From Gemmatimonadaceae bacterium (GTDB lineage Bacteria > Gemmatimonadota > Gemmatimonadetes > Gemmatimonadales > Gemmatimonadaceae), in assembly GCA_020853635.1 (NCBI GenBank), contig JADYYN010000091.1, positions 1 through 56,631 on the forward strand: a stretch of 56,631 bases of DNA, read 5' to 3'. Made by a program: the position numbers and the translations under genes. Below are positions 8,397 through 16,790 of the stretch, piece by piece (within the stretch, counting starts at the first letter, position 1; every line of letters begins with the position of its first letter). A model generated the notes under the pieces. It did no database searches and was not told the DNA's origin. It was given only the letters and a program-made list of their open reading frames with translations.

Positions 8397-10049
8397 TCAG
8401 TTCTCCATCTTGGGCTTGAGCGTCTCGCGCGTCGTCGGATACGCGATGCCGAGTTGCTCAAGATAACTCTTGTACTTCTTGGAATCGTAATAGTACTTCG
8501 ACAGCTCCGGCTTGTAGCGCGCCATGATCTCGGCGTTGAGCCAGATGGGCGGCTTGTCGGTGGCCGAGATGAAGGGCGTGTACTTGATGTCCTTCGTCTG
8601 TACGTCGCGGAAGTAGGTCCACGCGTCGGCCACGACCTTCGGCTTCATGATGATGTCGAGCATCGTGAGCGCCTGTACCTTCGCGCCAGCCACGGCGCCC
8701 TTGTGCGCGATCGGCGTCGCCATGACGATGGAGTTCGCCCAGTTGTGCCCCGGCGGGCCGGGGATGTTGGACGGGAAGCGCAGCGTCACGGTCGGCACGT
8801 TCCACGACACGTCGCCGATGTCGTCCGAGCCGCCGCCCATGCGCTGGCTCTCCGGCACCGGGCCGCCGAGCACGAAGGTCTCGCGGTTCGGGAGCCCACC
8901 CACGCGCACGCCGAGCTCGGTCTGCAGTGCCTTCGCCATCGCAATGTCCGCGTCGTCCCACTTGGGCATGCCGACGCGCTTGATGTTCTCGTACGTGACT
9001 TCCGCGATGGTCTTGTTGAAGTGTCCGCTCCAGCCGGAGCCGACGATCATCACCGTGTCGAGCTCCACGTTGGCCATCATCGCCGCGCCCTTCGCGATGC
9101 GCACGCCGGCCTCGAACAGCGCCTTGGTGCGCTCGTAGTCGCGCTCGCGGAAGTAGAACCAGATGCTCGCCGTGCTCGGGACGACGTTCGGCTGGTCGCC
9201 ACCGTCGCGGATCACGTAGTGCGAGCGCGTCGGCAGTTCGTTGTGTTCGCGCTGGTACTCCCAGCCCTGACCCATGAGCATCGCGGCGTCGAGCGCCGAA
9301 CGTCCGCGCCACGGCGCGCCGGCCGCGTGCGCGCTGGTGCCCTGGAACTTGAAGAGCGCGGAGATGAGCGCCGTCTGACCGCTCTGCCCCCACTGCACGC
9401 CGAGGTCGCTCGAGACGTGCGTGAAGAGCGCGACATCGACGTCCTTGAACAAGCCTTCGCGCACGAGGAACGCCTTGCCCGCCATCTGCTCTTCGGCGAC
9501 GCCCGGCCAGAGGATGATCGTCCCCGGCAGCTTGTCGCGGATCATGAGCTCCTTCACCACCAGCGCGGCAGCGATGTTCACCGCCTGACCCGAGTTGTGG
9601 CCTTCGCCGTGGCCCGGTGCGCCTTCGACCTGCGCTTCGTGGAACGCGAACGCCGGCTTGTTGTTCGCCTGCGGGATGCCGTCGATGTCGGAGCCGAGTG
9701 CCATCACGGGTTTGGCACCGGCCGGGCTCTCCCAGCGCGCGATCCAGGCACTCGGCATGCCAGCATAGCCGCGCTGGACCTTGAAGCCTTCCTTCTCGAG
9801 CATACCGGTGAGGTACTTCTGCGTCTCGAACTCCTGCATGCCGAGTTCGGAGTACGAGAAGAGTTGATCGACGATCTCCTGCACGAGCTTCGCACGGCCG
9901 TCGACCTTGGTGAGGGCCTCGGCCTTGAGGCGCTCGATGCGCGCGGAGTCTGGGGCCTGGGCGCGCGCGGCGGACAGCGGCGCAGTGGCTAGCAACGGAA
10001 GGACAGCGGCGAGCACCAACGCGCGACCGCGACGGACGACTGACGACAT
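8397..10049 (-). CDS. exported M20-family amidohydrolase (AbgB-like)
   Basis: A 550-residue metal-dependent amidohydrolase of the M20 clan, closest in pattern to subunit B of p-aminobenzoyl-glutamate hydrolase. MSSVVRRGRALVLAAVLPLL forms a signal peptide ending SAARAQ, and this ATG at 10049 is taken as start although the frame stays open far upstream. Metal-site segments are ALGSDIDGIPQANN, GAPGHGEGHNSGQ, WPGVAEEQMAGKA and a later GGGSDDIGDVSWNVP. The dimerisation or lid domain lies at about residues 215-330 (KFQGTSAHAAGAPWRGRSALDA). It likely cleaves amino-acyl amides or small peptides in the periplasm. It lies divergent from the PepSY gene. Confidence 0.87.
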   Translation of the reverse strand: MSSVVRRGRALVLAAVLPLLATAPLSAARAQAPDSARIERLKAEALTKVDGRAKLVQEIVDQLFSYSELGMQEFETQKYLTGMLEKEGFKVQRGYAGMPSAWIARWESPAGAKPVMALGSDIDGIPQANNKPAFAFHEAQVEGAPGHGEGHNSGQAVNIAAALVVKELMIRDKLPGTIILWPGVAEEQMAGKAFLVREGLFKDVDVALFTHVSSDLGVQWGQSGQTALISALFKFQGTSAHAAGAPWRGRSALDAAMLMGQGWEYQREHNELPTRSHYVIRDGGDQPNVVPSTASIWFYFRERDYERTKALFEAGVRIAKGAAMMANVELDTVMIVGSGWSGHFNKTIAEVTYENIKRVGMPKWDDADIAMAKALQTELGVRVGGLPNRETFVLGGPVPESQRMGGGSDDIGDVSWNVPTVTLRFPSNIPGPPGHNWANSIVMATPIAHKGAVAGAKVQALTMLDIIMKPKVVADAWTYFRDVQTKDIKYTPFISATDKPPIWLNAEIMARYKPELSKYYYDSKKYKSYLEQLGIAYPTTRETLKPKMEN

Positions 10050-10170
10050 CACTCGGCTCCTCTGGTGGGGTGCGTCCCGGATACGCGCCGGTGTGTTCCG
10101 GGGTTGAGGGAAAGCGAGCAGATTTCGGTCCGATCCGCAACATCCCACCTGCGCCAAGCGTAACAGGCAC

Positions 10171-10695
10171 ATGAGCTTCGCCTTCCTTTCTCGCCGATTC
10201 CATCGCTGGGGCGCCATCGCCATCGGGCTCCCGCTGCTCTGCGTGATCGCCTCGGGGATCCTCCTGCAGGTGAAGAAGCAGGTCACCTGGGTGCAGCCGC
10301 CGGAGCAGCGGACTGCGGACCCCGTGCCGGCGGTTGACTGGGGACTGATCCTCGCCGCCGCCAAGGGCATCCCCGAAGGCGGTGTCACGAGCTGGGAGGA
10401 CATCGAGCGTGTGGACGTTCGGCCTGGCAAGGGGATCATGAAGGTGATCACCAAGACCCACTGGGAGCTCCAGCTCGCTCTCGCCGACGGCAAGGTGATG
10501 CAGGTGGAGTACCGCCGGTCGGACCTCATCGAGCAGTTCCACGACGGCTCGTTCTTCGGCGATGTGGCGAAACTGGGGATCTTCCTGCCGTCGGGGATTG
10601 TGTTGTTCGTGCTCTGGGGCACGGGCCTGTATCTCTGGCTGCTGCCGTGGCTGACGCGGCGCAAGCGAGCGAAGCTGGCGGAACGGCAGATGTGA
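10171..10695 (+). CDS. PepSY-type membrane protein
   Basis: A 174-residue protein with an N-terminal membrane helix (RWGAIAIGLPLLCVIASGILLQ), a small extracytoplasmic PepSY-like domain (about residues 50-125) and a C-terminal helix (GIFLPSGIVLFVLWGTGLYLW) followed by basic residues. The pattern FLSRRFHRWGAI... is typical of PepSY-associated transmembrane proteins, which often accompany iron uptake or respiratory systems. No such partner is next to it. It ends in a G/A-rich direct-repeat stretch that can fold with the following CTCTCCCATCTG. Confidence 0.8.
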   Translation: MSFAFLSRRFHRWGAIAIGLPLLCVIASGILLQVKKQVTWVQPPEQRTADPVPAVDWGLILAAAKGIPEGGVTSWEDIERVDVRPGKGIMKVITKTHWELQLALADGKVMQVEYRRSDLIEQFHDGSFFGDVAKLGIFLPSGIVLFVLWGTGLYLWLLPWLTRRKRAKLAERQM

Positions 10696-10750
10696 GATGG
10701 GAGATGGGAGATGTGGGACGGAACTTCTCACTGCTCACCTCTCCCATCTG
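10694..10750. repeat. GAGATGGGAGATG micro-repeat with its inverted partner
   Basis: Three copies of GAGATGG/GAGATGT units follow the PepSY stop codon, and a complementary CTCTCCCATCTG occurs about 35 bases later, so the RNA could fold as a hairpin. The same unit, on either strand, occurs at 13751-13776, 44089-44110 and 44199-44220. It is either a terminator or a dispersed intergenic repeat. Confidence 0.5.
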
Positions 10751-10849
10751 CAATAGTGGCTTCCCTCGCCGAGTGCTCACGCAGGAGACAGATTCCGTGC
10801 GTCTCCCTCCACACGGACTCCTGTGATCTCGGTTCGGCTGTTCACTGAT

Positions 10850-12127
10850 ATGCGCGTGTTTCGGTCCGCGCTGCTTTCCGCTGTTGCGGCGACTGCCGCA
10901 CTCGTGTTCAGCACGCCGCTCAATGCGCAACGTCCTGCGGCGCGGCCCGCCGCGACCGCGGCGCGCGCGGCGTACGTGCCCGGCGCGGTGTGGGAACGTC
11001 GCTCGCCCGCGGCGGCCGGCGTCGACAGCGCGAAGCTCGCCGACGCCATCGCGTTTGCAGTCGCGCGCGAAGCGCGAGCGCCGCGTGACATGGAAGAGAG
11101 CCACTACCGGAGTTTCGGCCGCGAACCGTTCGGCCAAGGCATCGGCCCGTTCAAACCGCGCGGCGAACCCACGGGCGTGATCCTGCGCGGTGGATACGTG
11201 GTTGCGAGCTGGGGCGAGCCCGATCGGGTGGACATGACGCACAGTGTCACCAAGAGCTTCCTCTCTGCGGCGCTGGGGCTCGCGTACGATCGCAGGCTCT
11301 TCACGTCGGTGCGCGATACCGTGTGGAAGTCACAGGCGCCAACCTACGCACTGCGGCTCACCGCACCGAGCGAGCCTGGCGCGACGTACGGCCATCCGAT
11401 GTTCCTCGACCCGTGGGGCACGCCGCACAACCGCAGCATCACGTGGGATGACATGCTGCGGCAGACGAGTGACTGGGAAGGCACACTCTGGGGCAAGCCT
11501 GAGTGGGCGGATCGTCCCGCGCAGAATGCCGCCGAGTGGACCACGCGCGCGCGCAAGCAGCCGGGCACCGCGTATGAATACAACGACGTGCGCGTGAACG
11601 TGCTCGCGCTCGCGGCGACGAATCTCTGGCGTCGTTCGTTGCCCGAGGTGCTGCAGGAACACGTGATGGGTCCCATCGGCGCATCGCGCACATGGCGCTG
11701 GTACGGCTACGACAACGCGTGGATCACGCTCGATGGACGCGCGGTGCAGGTGGTGAGCGGTGGCGGGCACTGGGGCGGCGGCATGTTCATCAATGCCTGG
11801 GACATGGCGCGCTTCGGCTTGCTCACCCAGCGCCGCGGCGTGTGGGGCGAGCAGCGTATCCTCTCCGAGGAGTGGGTGACCCTGTCGCTCACGCCCACGG
11901 TGCCGCAACCGACGTACGGCTACATGAACTGGTTCCTCAACACCGATCGCAAATGGATGCCGAGTGCCCCGGCGAGTGCGTTCGGGCACGTGGGGAACGG
12001 GACCAACCTCGTGTTCGTCGCGCCGGAGCAGGATCTGGTGATCGTGGTGCGATGGATCGAGAACAACGCCATTGATGAGTTCCTTGGCAAAGTGCTGGCG
12101 GCGATCACCACGGGAGCTACGCGATGA
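10850..12127 (+). CDS. exported serine hydrolase, beta-lactamase/DD-peptidase fold
   Basis: A 425-residue class C beta-lactamase-related hydrolase. MRVFRSALLSAVAATAALV is a signal peptide ending PLNAQ; an ATC-preceded in-frame ATG nine codons earlier is possible. The nucleophile motif is S-V-T-K (Ser about 132, Lys 135) in MTHSVTKSFLSAALG, the second motif is the YEYND region and the third is GHVGNGTN. Proteins of this type act on D-amino-acid amides, esters or peptidoglycan fragments. The stop codon overlaps the next ATG by 4 bases (ATGA), so it is translationally coupled to a D-aminoacylase-like amidohydrolase, which suggests a joint role in D-amino-acid-containing peptides. Confidence 0.88.
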   Translation: MRVFRSALLSAVAATAALVFSTPLNAQRPAARPAATAARAAYVPGAVWERRSPAAAGVDSAKLADAIAFAVAREARAPRDMEESHYRSFGREPFGQGIGPFKPRGEPTGVILRGGYVVASWGEPDRVDMTHSVTKSFLSAALGLAYDRRLFTSVRDTVWKSQAPTYALRLTAPSEPGATYGHPMFLDPWGTPHNRSITWDDMLRQTSDWEGTLWGKPEWADRPAQNAAEWTTRARKQPGTAYEYNDVRVNVLALAATNLWRRSLPEVLQEHVMGPIGASRTWRWYGYDNAWITLDGRAVQVVSGGGHWGGGMFINAWDMARFGLLTQRRGVWGEQRILSEEWVTLSLTPTVPQPTYGYMNWFLNTDRKWMPSAPASAFGHVGNGTNLVFVAPEQDLVIVVRWIENNAIDEFLGKVLAAITTGATR

Positions 12128-13710
12128 AACGATCGGTCCTCGGCATGCTGGTGGCGTACGGGGCTCTGGCCGCGCCACTCGGCGCGCAGGGCACCGAATG
12201 GACCCTGCTCATCCGCAACGGCACCGTCGTCGACGGCACCAACAGCGGACGCTACCGTGCCGACATCGCGGTGAAGGACGATCGCATCGTCGCGCTCTCA
12301 CGCACGCCGCTCGACGCACGTCGCGCTGCCCGCGTGATCGATGCCGACGGACTCATCGTGGCACCGGGCTTCATCGACATGCACGCGCATCTGGAGCCGT
12401 TGATGCAGCGCCCCGACGCCAAGAGCCATGTCACGCAGGGCGTGACGCTCGCGCTCGGCGGACCGGACGGCAGTGGACCGTTCCCGCTCAGCGCCTATCT
12501 CGACAGCGCGCAGGCCAAAGGGCTCGGCATGAACGTGGCGTACCTGGTGGGGCACAACACGGTGCGCCGTCGCGTGATGGGCACCGCGGACCGCGCGCCC
12601 ACGTCGGCAGAGTTGCAGCAGATGACCGACCTCATCCGCCGCGGCATGGGCGACGGCGCGTTCGGCATCAGCACGGGATTACGCTATGTGCCGGGATTCT
12701 ACTCCAAGATCGACGAAGTCATCGCGTTGTCACGCGCAGCGGCGGACTCGGGCGGCATCTATACATCACATCTCCGTGAAGAAGGCCTCGGTCTCATGGA
12801 AGGAGTAGCCGAAGCCATCGCGATTGCACGCGAAGCGCGGATCCCGGTGGTGCTCACCCATCACAAGGCCGTCGGCCAGCCGATGTGGGGCAAGAGCGTC
12901 GAGACGCTGCGCATGGTGGACGAAGCCCGCGCTGCCGGGCTCGACGTCATGATCGATCAGTATCCGTACACCGCGAGTTCGACCGGTCTGGCCGTACTCA
13001 TTCCACCCTGGGCGCTCGCCGGCGGCACCCGCGAACTCGAGAAGCGCGTCGCCGACCCCATGCTGCGCGACAGCATCGAGCGCGGCATCGTGGAGTATCT
13101 CAAGACCGACCGCGGCGGTGGCGACACGCGTCGTGTGCAGTTCGGCCGCGTGACCTGGGATACCACGCTCGAAGGAAAGACGCTCTTCGATTGGGCAGAA
13201 CGCCGCGGCGTAGGGACGTCGTTGGAAGCGGCGGCGAAGTTAGTGATCGAGGGTGAGCTCAAGGGTGGCGCATCGATGATTTACCACGTGATCGACGAAG
13301 GCGACGTGCGCCGCATCATGGCGCATCCGCAGACGATGATCGCGTCAGACGGTCGTCTCACCGGCCCCGGCGATGGCGTGCCGCATCCGCGCGCGTACGG
13401 CACGTTCCCACGGGTGCTCGGCGAATACGTGCGTGTGCAGCGGGTCCTCACGCTCGAGCAGGCGGTGCACAAGATGACCGGCATGCCGGCCAAGCGATTG
13501 GGACTCCAAGGCCAACGCGGTTGCGTCGCGGTGGGATGTTTCGCGGACATCACGGTGTTCGATGCCGATCGCGTAGGCAGTCCCGCGACGTTCACGCAGC
13601 CGCATCAGTACGCGGAAGGCATCCCGTTCGTGGTGGTGAACGGGCAAGTGGTCATCGACAACGGTCAGATGACAACCGCACGCCCTGGTCGCGCGCTGCG
13701 CAGGAAGTGA
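12124..13710 (+). CDS. exported D-aminoacylase-type amidohydrolase
   Basis: A 528-residue metal-dependent amidohydrolase of the N-acyl-D-amino-acid deacylase / dihydroorotase-like group. The signal peptide ends PLGAQG. The TIM-barrel metal site begins PGFIDMHAHLE (His about 87 and 89), continues with YTSHLREEG and VVLTHHKAVG, and ends with MIASDGRL followed by PHPRAYGTFPRVLGEYV. The latter, with KMTGMPAKRLGLQ, is characteristic of D-aminoacylases. It overlaps the upstream serine hydrolase by 4 bases. It likely hydrolyses N-acylated D-amino acids in the periplasm. A strong hairpin lies 77 bases downstream. Confidence 0.9.
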   Translation: MKRSVLGMLVAYGALAAPLGAQGTEWTLLIRNGTVVDGTNSGRYRADIAVKDDRIVALSRTPLDARRAARVIDADGLIVAPGFIDMHAHLEPLMQRPDAKSHVTQGVTLALGGPDGSGPFPLSAYLDSAQAKGLGMNVAYLVGHNTVRRRVMGTADRAPTSAELQQMTDLIRRGMGDGAFGISTGLRYVPGFYSKIDEVIALSRAAADSGGIYTSHLREEGLGLMEGVAEAIAIAREARIPVVLTHHKAVGQPMWGKSVETLRMVDEARAAGLDVMIDQYPYTASSTGLAVLIPPWALAGGTRELEKRVADPMLRDSIERGIVEYLKTDRGGGDTRRVQFGRVTWDTTLEGKTLFDWAERRGVGTSLEAAAKLVIEGELKGGASMIYHVIDEGDVRRIMAHPQTMIASDGRLTGPGDGVPHPRAYGTFPRVLGEYVRVQRVLTLEQAVHKMTGMPAKRLGLQGQRGCVAVGCFADITVFDADRVGSPATFTQPHQYAEGIPFVVVNGQVVIDNGQMTTARPGRALRRK

Positions 13711-13786
13711 GCGGTTTGAAGCAACGCCGGGATGTGGGGTTGTTGGCTCCCGTCTCCCATCTCCCATCTCCCATCCAAAATACCAA

Positions 13787-13828
13787 GCACCCCCCGCGAT
13801 ACCCGTTTTAGGTGATCGCGAGGGGTGC
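13787..13828 (+). terminator. probable terminator hairpin after the D-aminoacylase gene
   Basis: GCACCCCCCGCGAT (13787-13800) pairs with ATCGCGAGGGGTGC (13815-13828), a 14-base stem with one mismatch around a 14-base loop. A T-run is absent downstream, so intrinsic termination is plausible but not certain. Confidence 0.5.
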
Positions 13829-14170
13829 CTGACTACAGCTGGTGGCGGAAGGACACTCAGTTCGGCGCCGCCGAAGCGGCTGAGCTCCTGCTCCTTCCAG
13901 GCGATGGATGGCCCATCGTCGGTGTCGTTCTTGCGAGCGACTACGTTCTCGGCCAGCTACCCCGTGAACGGCCCATCGGATCGAACTGCCGGTGAGCGTT
14001 CCCTTCGACAGCGTCCTGCGGAAGGGATCCGTCCGCGATTTTCGGCCATCTCGCGGGCGCATCGTGAATACTCATCCGCGCCCGATTTCGCGCAATAGAG
14101 GTTCCGATGACAGGGGGATGAGGGGAGGGACTAGGGGATTTCCTTTCCTTGTTCTGGCTTCGTAACGGCG
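13829..14170. other. intergenic stretch without a convincing gene
   Basis: Between the hairpin and the foldback repeat I see no supported gene. A 56-codon open frame (13825-13995, +) ends with GVVLASDYVLGQ, which faintly recalls the DYVLGR tail of the two propeller genes at 5.2-7.7 kb, so it could be a decayed tail of a third copy. This is too weak to call. Confidence 0.35.
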
Positions 14171-14430
14171 GTTACCACAGAGGGCACAGAGAACTGCTGA
14201 GTACTGCGGCCACATTCAACACAGGGACTCAGGGGACACAGGGTTCACAGGGAGTGGCAATGGGAAGGCGGTCGGGACGTCGCAGTTCCCAAGAAAAAGG
14301 TCTTGGAAAGAACGCGAAAGCAGTCGACAGCACACCTCACCCCCTGTGTCCCCTGTGTCCCTGTGGTGCAGCTGTTCGCCGTTCCTGCGGTGCAGTTCTC
14401 TGCGCCCTCTGTGCCCTCTGTGGTGAAAGC
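14171..14430. repeat. long foldback repeat with ACCACAGAGGGCACAGAG arms (copy 1)
   Basis: The left arm begins ACCACAGAGGGCACAGAGAA (14174 onward) and continues with short CACAGGGA-type units to about 14255. The right arm (about 14335-14424) carries the reverse complement: CCTGTGTCCCTGTGGT, then GCAGTTCTCTGCGCCCTCTG and TGCCCTCTGTGGT. The whole can fold into one long imperfect hairpin. The same design is at 35435-35700. Both lie between convergent genes. Such CACAGAG repeats occur in many environmental genomes; their origin and mobility are unknown. Confidence 0.8.
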
Positions 14431-14455
14431 AGTAAAACTCTCTCGAACTTCGAGA

Positions 14456-16777
14456 TCACCACTCCACAGAAAACCCGATCGACGGCAACACCCCGAGCGC
14501 CTCGTTCCGCTCGAGCAACTGCTCCCGCTGATTCCACTGCAACCCGGACACGTTCTTCCGGCCATAGATGTTCTGCACGTCGATGTATCCCACCAACTGC
14601 ACGCGGCGGAAGCTCCAGCGACGGTCCACACGCACATCGAGTGCATGGAACAGCGGCAATCGCTCCCCTTCGTTCCACTGCGAGAAGTCCTGTGAACCCG
14701 CAGCCGGACCAGTGGTGATGAACGGCGTCGTCGGCAGACCGCTCGCCACGCGCACTTTGCCGCTCAACTCCCACTTCGGGTTCGGGCGCCAGCCGAGGAC
14801 CGCGTTGGCGATCACTCGGGTGTCGAACGAACCGGGTCGCCGCCGACCATCCGCGCCATCGAACGTCGTCTTGGTCACGCTCACACTCGACAAGCCGAAG
14901 ATCGGCAGCTCGCTCAACTGCTTCTGCACCAGGAACTCGGCGCCGATCGCCCGGCCGCTGGCCTCGGCGGAGAGCGGTTCCAGTCCGAACGGGATGTCGC
15001 TTGTCACGTCATCGAATCCGCTCGGTGCGAGCACCGCCTGCGGACGGAACACGCGACGCGGATAGTCGGAGTACTGCTTTGCGAACACCTCGAACTGCAC
15101 TTTCACATCGGCGCGTGGAAGCTGCTCCACACCGACGACCACTTGATCCGCGCGGAACGGGGCGAGCAGGCGATTCGAAGGGTCACCCACCAACCAGATG
15201 TACGACGGCGCCTGCCAGTAGCGACCAGCACTCGCCGTGAGTGTCGTAGACCCGGTGAGCGCATAGCGAGCCCCGAGGCGCGGGCTCACGCGCGCGGCTC
15301 CAGCAATGAAGCCGTAGCGATCCACCCGCAGGCCGGTCGTCGTGCGCAACTTGGGCGTTGCCTGCCACGCGACCGTACCGTACACCGCCTGTCGGTCCGC
15401 CGTGAAGCTGGTGTCGAGCGCGAGCGGGCGCGGTGCGCCGCTCGCATCGAGACGCAGCGCCCCCGGCAACAGCAACGAATAGTCCAGCGTGCTCGCGTAC
15501 TTGGTCACCGCACCACCAGAGAACTCCACGCGCGGCGACGCCTGTACGGAGAGATCCGCGCGCAACGAGTTCTCACCTTCGGTGGAGAACGCGCGGAAGA
15601 TCGTGTTGGGCGGGTCCAGCGAGTCGTTCTGGATGGTCGTGAAACGCGTGTACGTGCGGCCGAGCGTGACATCGAGCACGCCCCGCGGCAGCAGTCGACG
15701 CCACGTGAGCCCGGAGAAGTACTGCTTCTGCGACGGTGCGGCGACGCGCGAGTTGTCGTATCGCTTCTCGGCGTCGTCGTTGGTGAACGTCACCGTCCCG
15801 TCCGCGCCGATCACCAGGAACGAGAAGGTGTTCTTGGTGCCGACGCGCTGCACCACCTTGAGTTGGCCGTCCACATACGCCGGAACGAACCCGAAGCCCG
15901 CCGCCTTGAACAGGAAGTCGAGGTAGGAGCGCCGTGCGCTGAAGTAGAACGAACCGTTCTCACCAAGCGGGCCTTCGGCGACCGCGAAGCCACCGGTCGC
16001 CGAGAGTGTGAACTCCCCCGCGAGCTTCTCGCGATTGCCTTCGCGCAGCGTGATCGACGTGACCGACGCCGTGCGGTCGCCGTAGCGTGCCGCGAATCCG
16101 CCGGTGGAGAAACTCGCCTGTTCCACGGCATCGACGTTGATCAGCGAGAGCGGACCACCAGTGGAGCCCTGCGTGCCGAAGTGATTGATGTTCGGCACCT
16201 CGAGCCCGTCCACAAGGAAGAGATTCTCGAACGGTGCACCGCCGCGCACCGCGAGATCGTTGCGACCCGGCTGCGTCACGCCCACACCGGGCAACAGTGC
16301 CACCGCACGGATCACATCTTCCTGCACACCCGGCGCGCGGCGGATCGCCTCGGCGCCCAGCGTGTTGGTGCTCGTCTGCCCTTCGATGCTCGGCAGGAAG
16401 TACGACGCGGTGACCTGCACCGAGGTGAGATCGAGCGCTGTGGGTGCCAGGCGGACCACCACCGTCGCGGGCTTGGCCGAGCTGACCACGACGTCCGGGA
16501 CGATGAGCGGCGAATAGCCGATCGCGCGCACCTGCAGGCGCCACACGCCTGGCGGGGCGTTCCCGATGAGGAATCGCCCGCGCGCATCGCTCACCGCACG
16601 ACGTTCCGTGCCGACGAGCGTGATCTGCGCGCCTTCGAGCGGGGCTTCGGTGCCGGCGACGAGCACGGTACCGGAAATGAGACCGGCCGCCGCCTCTTGG
16701 GCGACGACCGGACGCAACGGTGCCAAGGCACCGAGGAGGATCATGAGGAGGAACCGACGGAGCTGGGTCATCCTCAA
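14456..16777 (-). CDS. TonB-dependent receptor with carboxypeptidase-regulatory-like N-terminal domain
   Basis: A 773-residue outer-membrane protein. The signal peptide (MRMTQLRRFLLMILLGALA... PVVAQ) is followed by a carboxypeptidase-regulatory-like beta-sandwich (about 30-110; GTVLVAGTEAPLEGAQITLV, DARGRFLIGNAPPG), a plug domain (about 120-240; VLLPGVG-type segment, DLAVRGGAPFENLFLVDGLE) and a barrel to the C-terminus, which ends in an aromatic residue (GFSVEW). There is no SusD partner. The ligand is unknown; the S9 peptidase gene that ends or starts beside it suggests a peptide or related nutrient. The last bases adjoin a foldback repeat. Confidence 0.9.
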   Translation of the reverse strand: MRMTQLRRFLLMILLGALAPLRPVVAQEAAAGLISGTVLVAGTEAPLEGAQITLVGTERRAVSDARGRFLIGNAPPGVWRLQVRAIGYSPLIVPDVVVSSAKPATVVVRLAPTALDLTSVQVTASYFLPSIEGQTSTNTLGAEAIRRAPGVQEDVIRAVALLPGVGVTQPGRNDLAVRGGAPFENLFLVDGLEVPNINHFGTQGSTGGPLSLINVDAVEQASFSTGGFAARYGDRTASVTSITLREGNREKLAGEFTLSATGGFAVAEGPLGENGSFYFSARRSYLDFLFKAAGFGFVPAYVDGQLKVVQRVGTKNTFSFLVIGADGTVTFTNDDAEKRYDNSRVAAPSQKQYFSGLTWRRLLPRGVLDVTLGRTYTRFTTIQNDSLDPPNTIFRAFSTEGENSLRADLSVQASPRVEFSGGAVTKYASTLDYSLLLPGALRLDASGAPRPLALDTSFTADRQAVYGTVAWQATPKLRTTTGLRVDRYGFIAGAARVSPRLGARYALTGSTTLTASAGRYWQAPSYIWLVGDPSNRLLAPFRADQVVVGVEQLPRADVKVQFEVFAKQYSDYPRRVFRPQAVLAPSGFDDVTSDIPFGLEPLSAEASGRAIGAEFLVQKQLSELPIFGLSSVSVTKTTFDGADGRRRPGSFDTRVIANAVLGWRPNPKWELSGKVRVASGLPTTPFITTGPAAGSQDFSQWNEGERLPLFHALDVRVDRRWSFRRVQLVGYIDVQNIYGRKNVSGLQWNQREQLLERNEALGVLPSIGFSVEW

Positions 16778-16790
16778 TGAACGCGCGGGC

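Noticed and set aside
8121-9992. 623-codon frame on the plus strand
   Set aside because: Antisense of the M20 amidohydrolase; composition typical of a shadow frame.
14149-14718. Small open frames with HRGHRE, LCPLCP or CALCALC-type runs
   Set aside because: They are translations of the CACAGAG foldback repeat; the same peptides arise from such repeats in many genomes and are not proteins.
15143-16780. 545-codon frame on the plus strand
   Set aside because: Antisense of the TonB-dependent receptor; no recognisable domain.
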